DNA of 64,000 nt from Anaeramoeba ignava (taxonomy: Eukaryota > Metamonada > Anaeramoebidae), in the NCBI GenBank assembly GCA_028826165.1, contig JAPDFW010000011.1, positions 437,001 to 501,000 on the forward strand. The letters are read 5' to 3'. Every line of letters starts with the position of its first letter. Position 1 is the stretch's first letter. The translations under genes were made by a program, and so were the position numbers. This document shows, in pieces, positions 60,140 to 64,000 of this stretch. The notes below the pieces were generated by a model. That model was not told the origin of the DNA. It saw only the letters and a program-made list of their open reading frames with translations, and searched no databases.

Positions 60140-60388
60140 TTTGTAAATTTAAAAACAAATTTTCTTTTCTTTTTTAAAATAATAATAATAATAAAAATAA
60201 TAATAATAATTAACACAAAAAAAAATTAACACAAAAACAAAGTATTTTTTAATAAAAAGGAATGAGAAAAATGAAAAGGAAAAATTTTGAAAAAAAAATA
60301 TTTTTTTGAATTTTAATTGGTTTTTAATTGTTTTTTTAAAAAGGAGAAGAAAAAAAAAATGGAAATTTTTTTCTCTTTTTTTTTTTAT

Positions 60389-62006
60389 TTAATCATTTTT
60401 CTTTTCTTCTAAACTTTTTGGAGCTTGAGTTGTAGAATCTTTTTTATTTTCCGTTTGTTGTTCTTGTTGTTGTTCTTGTTGTTGTTCTTGTTGTTCTTGA
60501 GGAGGTTTTAAAAATAAACGAGGAACTAAAATAAAAATTAAATTAAATTAAATTTAAAAAAAAACTGTCAAAATAAATTTAAATTAAAAATCAAAAATAA
60601 AAATTATTACGGAAAGAAATGACACCAAAAACCATTGGCATAAATCTAGTTAAAAGTCCTGGTGGATCTAAATGTTTTTTTGCGAAAAATATTCTAACTT
60701 CTTTGTGTTCAAAATCAAAAACTTTTAAATAAATTTCAAAATTTTCAGATATTTGTAATTCATAAAATTTTTCTTTTTCATTGTTTTCTGGTTTCCAAAC
60801 TCCTTGTGATGTTTGATAATCTCCAACTGGATTTAAATCGAAAGTGAATAAGGTTTCTGTATTAATTTCATCAGGATCTTCTTCATTTGATATTCCAATA
60901 GAAATTTCTCCACTATTTTCATCATTAAATTCACTTTTGATTTTTAAACAGAATTTTCAAAATGAATTTTAATTTTAATTTTAATTTTATAAATGAATTT
61001 TAATATTAATTTTAATTTTAATTTTAATTTTAATTTTAATTTTAATTTTAATTTTAATTTTAATTTTAATTTTAATATTAATTTTATAAATGAATTTTAA
61101 TTTTAATTTTAATTTTAAATTTTAATTTTAATTTTAATTTTAATTTTAATATTAATTTTAATTTTGAAATGAATTTTAATTTTAATTTTAATTTTAATTT
61201 TAATTTTTAATTTTAATTTTAATTTTAATTTTAATTTTAATTTTAATTTTAATTTTAATTTTAATTATAATTTTAATTTTAATTTTAATTTTAATTTTAA
61301 TTTTAATTTTAATTTTATAAATGAATTTTAATTTTAATTTTAATTTTAAATTTTAATTTTAATTTTAATTTTAATTTTAATTTTAATTTTAATTTTAATT
61401 TTAATTTTAATTTTAATTTTGATTTTAATTTTAATTTTAATTTTAATTTTAATTTTAATTTTAATTTGAATTTTAATTTTATAAATGAATTTTAATTTTA
61501 ATTTAATTTTAATTTTTTTACAGAATCATTGAGTAATATTTGTTTTGTTTTTCTTTTTCATTTTCATTTTCATTTTCATTTTCTGCTTCTTTTTGTTCTA
61601 GATTTTCTAAAGTAATGTTTAATTGACCAGTAAAAGAAGATTCTCCTTTTAAAAATTCAAATATTCCTGATCCAGATTCAATAACTTTTAAAATAAAAAT
61701 TAAAAATAAAAATTTGTTTAAAAAATTAAAATTAAATTAAAAAATTTGTTTAAAAAATACTTTTGGATTCATCATCTATTAAAGTTTTATGTACTTCAAA
61801 ATCCCATTTTCTAATAATAAAATTAATTAAAAATAAAATATTCAATTCAAAAAAATAAAAAAATTTTTTTTCTTTTTTTTTTCTTTTTTTTATTAATTAA
61901 AAAATTACCCAATAAAGTTTTCCTTGAATGTTTTCTTTGCTCCACATAACATAAATGTAGAGATAATGATAAATCCAAATAAAATAAAAGAATAATTTTT
62001 ATTCAT
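60389..62006 (-). CDS. Unidentified type I membrane protein of the secretory pathway
   Basis: Five exons on the minus strand (62006-61909, 61810-61761, 61684-61522, 60933-60611, 60525-60389) join in phase to 256 residues. The N-terminus (NYSFILFGFIIISTFMLCG) is a signal peptide. A beta-rich luminal part follows (GKWDFEVHKTL, GSGIFEFLKGESSFTGQLNI, then a Glu/Asn insert, then TLFTFDLNPVGDYQTSQGVW and FEIYLKVFDFEHKEVRIFFAKK). One membrane segment comes near the end (LTRFMPMVFGVISF), and then a short cytosolic tail PRLFLKPPQEQQEQQQ rich in Gln/Glu. The shape resembles small ER subunits of translocon or membrane-insertase complexes, but I cannot name a family. Exon phases were chosen because each join keeps an open, sensible frame. 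Confidence 0.7.
60955..61515. repeat. TTTTAA array, intron 3 of the membrane-protein gene
   Basis: Hexamer array TTTTAA with scattered TTTTATAAATGAA units (60985, 61085, 61315, 61480). Confidence 0.92.
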
Positions 62007-62112
62007 CTATTTATGAATTGAAAAATGAAAAAATAAAAAATTGAAAAATTGAAAAAAAAAAATTTTTATTTAAAAAAAAAAATTCTTTAAAAAAAAAAAT
62101 TTTTCATTTTAA

Positions 62113-63770
62113 TCACCAAAATTTCAATTTAATATTTTTCTTCCATAAGAAAAAAGCAGAAAAAACAGTTATCATCATATATACTAATAAGATGAGTAAC
62201 GCAAGAATATCAGGAGTATAAAGAGTTTTGATCAAAAAGTTGACAGATCCAGTGAAAAGATTTGCAAGAAGAAAAAGTGGAAGTTGATTTTGATTAAAAA
62301 GATCGAAAATCAAGAGGGATCTTCCCGGTATAAAGCAATCAACAATCAAGAACATAAAAGATGAGTTCATTATTGCTGAGCTACTCATCATAACAAAAGG
62401 GAAATTAACGAAAGTTCGAGAGACTTCTTCAAGAAAATAAATGGATGAAATTGTTGCTAAAAAAAAGTAATTGTGATCAAGAAAAGCAACAAAATAAACC
62501 GAATAATTTCTGGTTTTTTCGTTCTCTTTTTCAAAATTATGTATCCTAAATTTGTTGAGAATAAAAATGTTGCTAAATAACCTGGAAGTCCACAAAATCC
62601 TTCTTTATTTTGTGAAAAAAAATTTGTTCTTTTTGCATTCACTATATAATTTGCTACTCCAAAATAACTTAATCCAATTTGATGTAAAACAACCACAATA
62701 GTTCCAAATAGAAATGAGTATTTTGCTATGAAAATTGGTGAAACAAAAGAGTAAAGAATCGATAAAAATGCAAGAACAAAAAAGAAGTTAAAATGAACTC
62801 CATATTCAGTTAAATGTTCTGGATAATGAGTTAATTTAGTTCCAATTAATCTTAGTGTACCAATTATCCATAAAGGAGAAGTAGAAATGATAGTTTTAAA
62901 TATGCCTTGAAAGTATCTAAAAATGAATGATTTTTGATTTGATTTTTCATTTGATTTTTGATTTGATTTTTGATTTGATTTTTGATTGGATTTTTGATTT
63001 GATTTTTGATTTGATTTTTCATTTGATTTTTCATTTGATTTTTCATTGGATTTTTCATTTGATTTTTGATTTGATTTTTCATTTGATTTTTCATTTGATT
63101 TTTGATTTGATTTTTCATTTGATTTTTCATTTGATTTTTCATTGGATTTTTCATTGGATTTTTCATTTGATTTTTCATTTGATTTTTGATTGGATTTTTC
63201 ATTGGATTTTTCATTTGATTTTTCATCCAATTTTGAAAGTGATTGCCGAACAGGATAACTCACAATTCCATTTGAATAAACAAACGAACTCACTCCAAGA
63301 TCCATAATAGATTTCCCAAATAATTCTGTTTTTGCTAATCTTCTTGGAAAAACTGGAAAATCAACAGCTAAAATAGCAATACAAGTTTGAATAACAAGAT
63401 TTGCTCTAATATGATTAATATAAAATGGTTTTTCTTGAACTAATCTATTCATATCCAACGGCTTCAGAAATTGTTTTCCTCTTAAATAGGCATAAAACAT
63501 AAGAAATATTATTCCTCCAAATATAAATATCATTGTTTCTCTTGGATAACAATAAAGTGTAATTGATGGAATTAGAAAAGTTATAATTTCCCAAATTATT
63601 CGAATTATATTTGTTGATGTTTTGGAAAGAAATAAATGGCATATTAACTTGCTAAATGCACTTATAAAAACTGGTGAAACTGAAATGATTAATGTTTCGG
63701 TTAAACTTGTTCCATGTAAATTTGATACAAAATCTTCTTTGGCTTTTTTATATTCTTCTGAATTAAACAT
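62113..63770 (-). CDS. PIGW: GPI-anchor inositol acyltransferase PIGW/GWT1, one-base frame break
   Basis: Acylates the inositol of GlcN-PI in the ER during GPI-anchor synthesis. The start MFNSEEYKKAKEDFVSNLHGTSLTE is the family N-terminus, preceded by a T-rich leader; an ATG 66 nt upstream (63836) adds only an implausible Phe/Lys stretch. Conserved segments: PRETMIFIFG, HIRANLVIQTCIAILAVDFPVFPRRLAKTE, DLGVSSFVYSNGIVS, EYGVHFNFFF, KEGFCGLPGYLA and, in the other frame, NQLPLFLLANLFTGSVNFLIKTLYTPDILAL and LKFW at the end. The frame changes at an A8 run on the plus strand (62459-62466); one more base restores it. Literally read, the protein stops at 62457 and loses the last ~115 residues. A cytosolic or luminal loop contains ~25 tandem (E/Q)KSN units. 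Confidence 0.9.
62927..63232. repeat. 12-nt coding minisatellite in PIGW, (E/Q)KSN repeats
   Basis: About 25 tandem copies of TTTGATTTTTCA/TTTGATTTTTGA, with some TTGGATTTTTCA, on the plus strand, encoding Glu-Lys-Ser-Asn or Gln-Lys-Ser-Asn on the minus strand. They lie between two conserved hydrophobic regions of the enzyme. Confidence 0.93.
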
Positions 63771-63836
63771 TTTTTTTTTGAAAGGAAAAAAATGAAAAAA
63801 AAAATTTAAAAAAATTAAAAAAAATTTAATCAACAT
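63771..63836 (-). promoter_or_regulatory. T-rich leader of PIGW
   Basis: On the minus strand TTTTTTTTTTCATTTTTTTCC lies about 10 nt before the ATG at 63770, matching the leader of other genes. The remaining 63837-64000 is featureless AT-rich sequence. Confidence 0.45.
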
Positions 63837-64000
63837 TATTAAACAATTTATTTATAATTAATTATATATTATATATTTAATCAATTTTCCTTTATTTAAA
63901 ATAATCTAAAATAATTCCCAATAATTAAATAAAATTATTAAAATATTTTATCAAATTATTTCAAAAATTAAATCAACATTATTAAATAATTAATTTATAA

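Noticed and set aside
62927-63232. Regular short repeats resembling a CRISPR array
   Set aside because: Contiguous 12-nt units without spacers, in frame within PIGW, in a eukaryotic genome.
63771-63836. Extended N-terminus of PIGW from the ATG at 63836
   Set aside because: It would translate the T-rich leader into a Phe/Lys stretch; the family N-terminus begins at 63770.
1-64000. tRNA, rRNA or transposon genes
   Set aside because: I saw no cloverleaf-like GC-rich segment, no rRNA motif, and no transposase, reverse transcriptase or terminal repeats.

Overview
The window is eukaryotic, nuclear and extremely AT-rich. Genes are interrupted by GT-AG introns. Donors are mostly GTAAAT/GTAATT/GTATTT, with some GTTTGA/GTTATT types. 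Most long introns and spacers are simple repeats built only from A and T with an occasional C or G. Proteins carry Asn/Gln/Glu/Lys low-complexity runs. UAA, UAG and UGA all act as stops, apart from one UGA read here as selenocysteine. Together with the Ras/Rho/Rab signalling genes and an ankyrin-BTB protein, this suggests a free-living amoeboid protist. An Anaeramoeba-like metamonad is my best guess and an amoebozoan is the alternative. The assignment is an inference from style and no marker gene was used.

Layout, left to right. 0-8.1 kb: a tandem duplication of an aspartate aminotransferase gene. The left copy is decayed (first exon collapsed, 3' frameshift) and the right copy is intact. 8.3-12.9 kb: thioredoxin reductase ending Gly-Cys-UGA-Gly-UAA, with a convincing SECIS hairpin about 0.7 kb downstream. 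12.9-20 kb: a signalling cluster of LisH-RasGEF (+), RhoGAP with coiled coil (-) and a Rab-like GTPase (-). 20-31 kb: an unidentified ~1,500-residue protein with two frame changes, a small secreted protein, a 1.75 kb repeat desert, and NAT10/Kre33. 31-40 kb: SmB, whose start codon is an exon by itself; a gp78-like RING/CUE E3 whose linker microsatellite breaks the frame; Rab7; and a DHCR24-like reductase. 40.6-46.4 kb: an ankyrin-BTB gene. 46.5-57.5 kb: a ~3,000-residue USP9X/USP24/USP34-type deubiquitinase (-). 57.6-64 kb: proteasome subunit Rpn7/PSMD6 (+), an unknown basic protein (-), an unknown secretory-pathway membrane protein (-) and PIGW/GWT1 (-).

The most striking observation is in the ankyrin-BTB gene. 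Its repeat exons (mostly exactly 96 nt) are separated by triplets of short introns. Each triplet encloses two exons of exactly 3 nt, AG|NNN|GTA. Nine successive junctions give 18 single-codon exons. When included they restore the canonical ankyrin turn (for example Asn-Ser-Val-Asp + Asn + Asn + Gly-Tyr-Thr-Pro-Leu-His).

The genes are ordinary eukaryotic housekeeping and signalling functions and do not form one pathway. Loose themes are protein turnover (deubiquitinase, E3 ligase, proteasome lid), membrane traffic and the ER (Rab7, Rab-like, PIGW, gp78), and small-GTPase control (RasGEF, RhoGAP). Nearly every start codon is preceded by a T-rich leader containing TTTTCATTTTT blocks, probably a core-promoter signature of this genome. 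All exon models come from reading frames, splice consensus and remembered family conservation. No alignment or RNA evidence was available.
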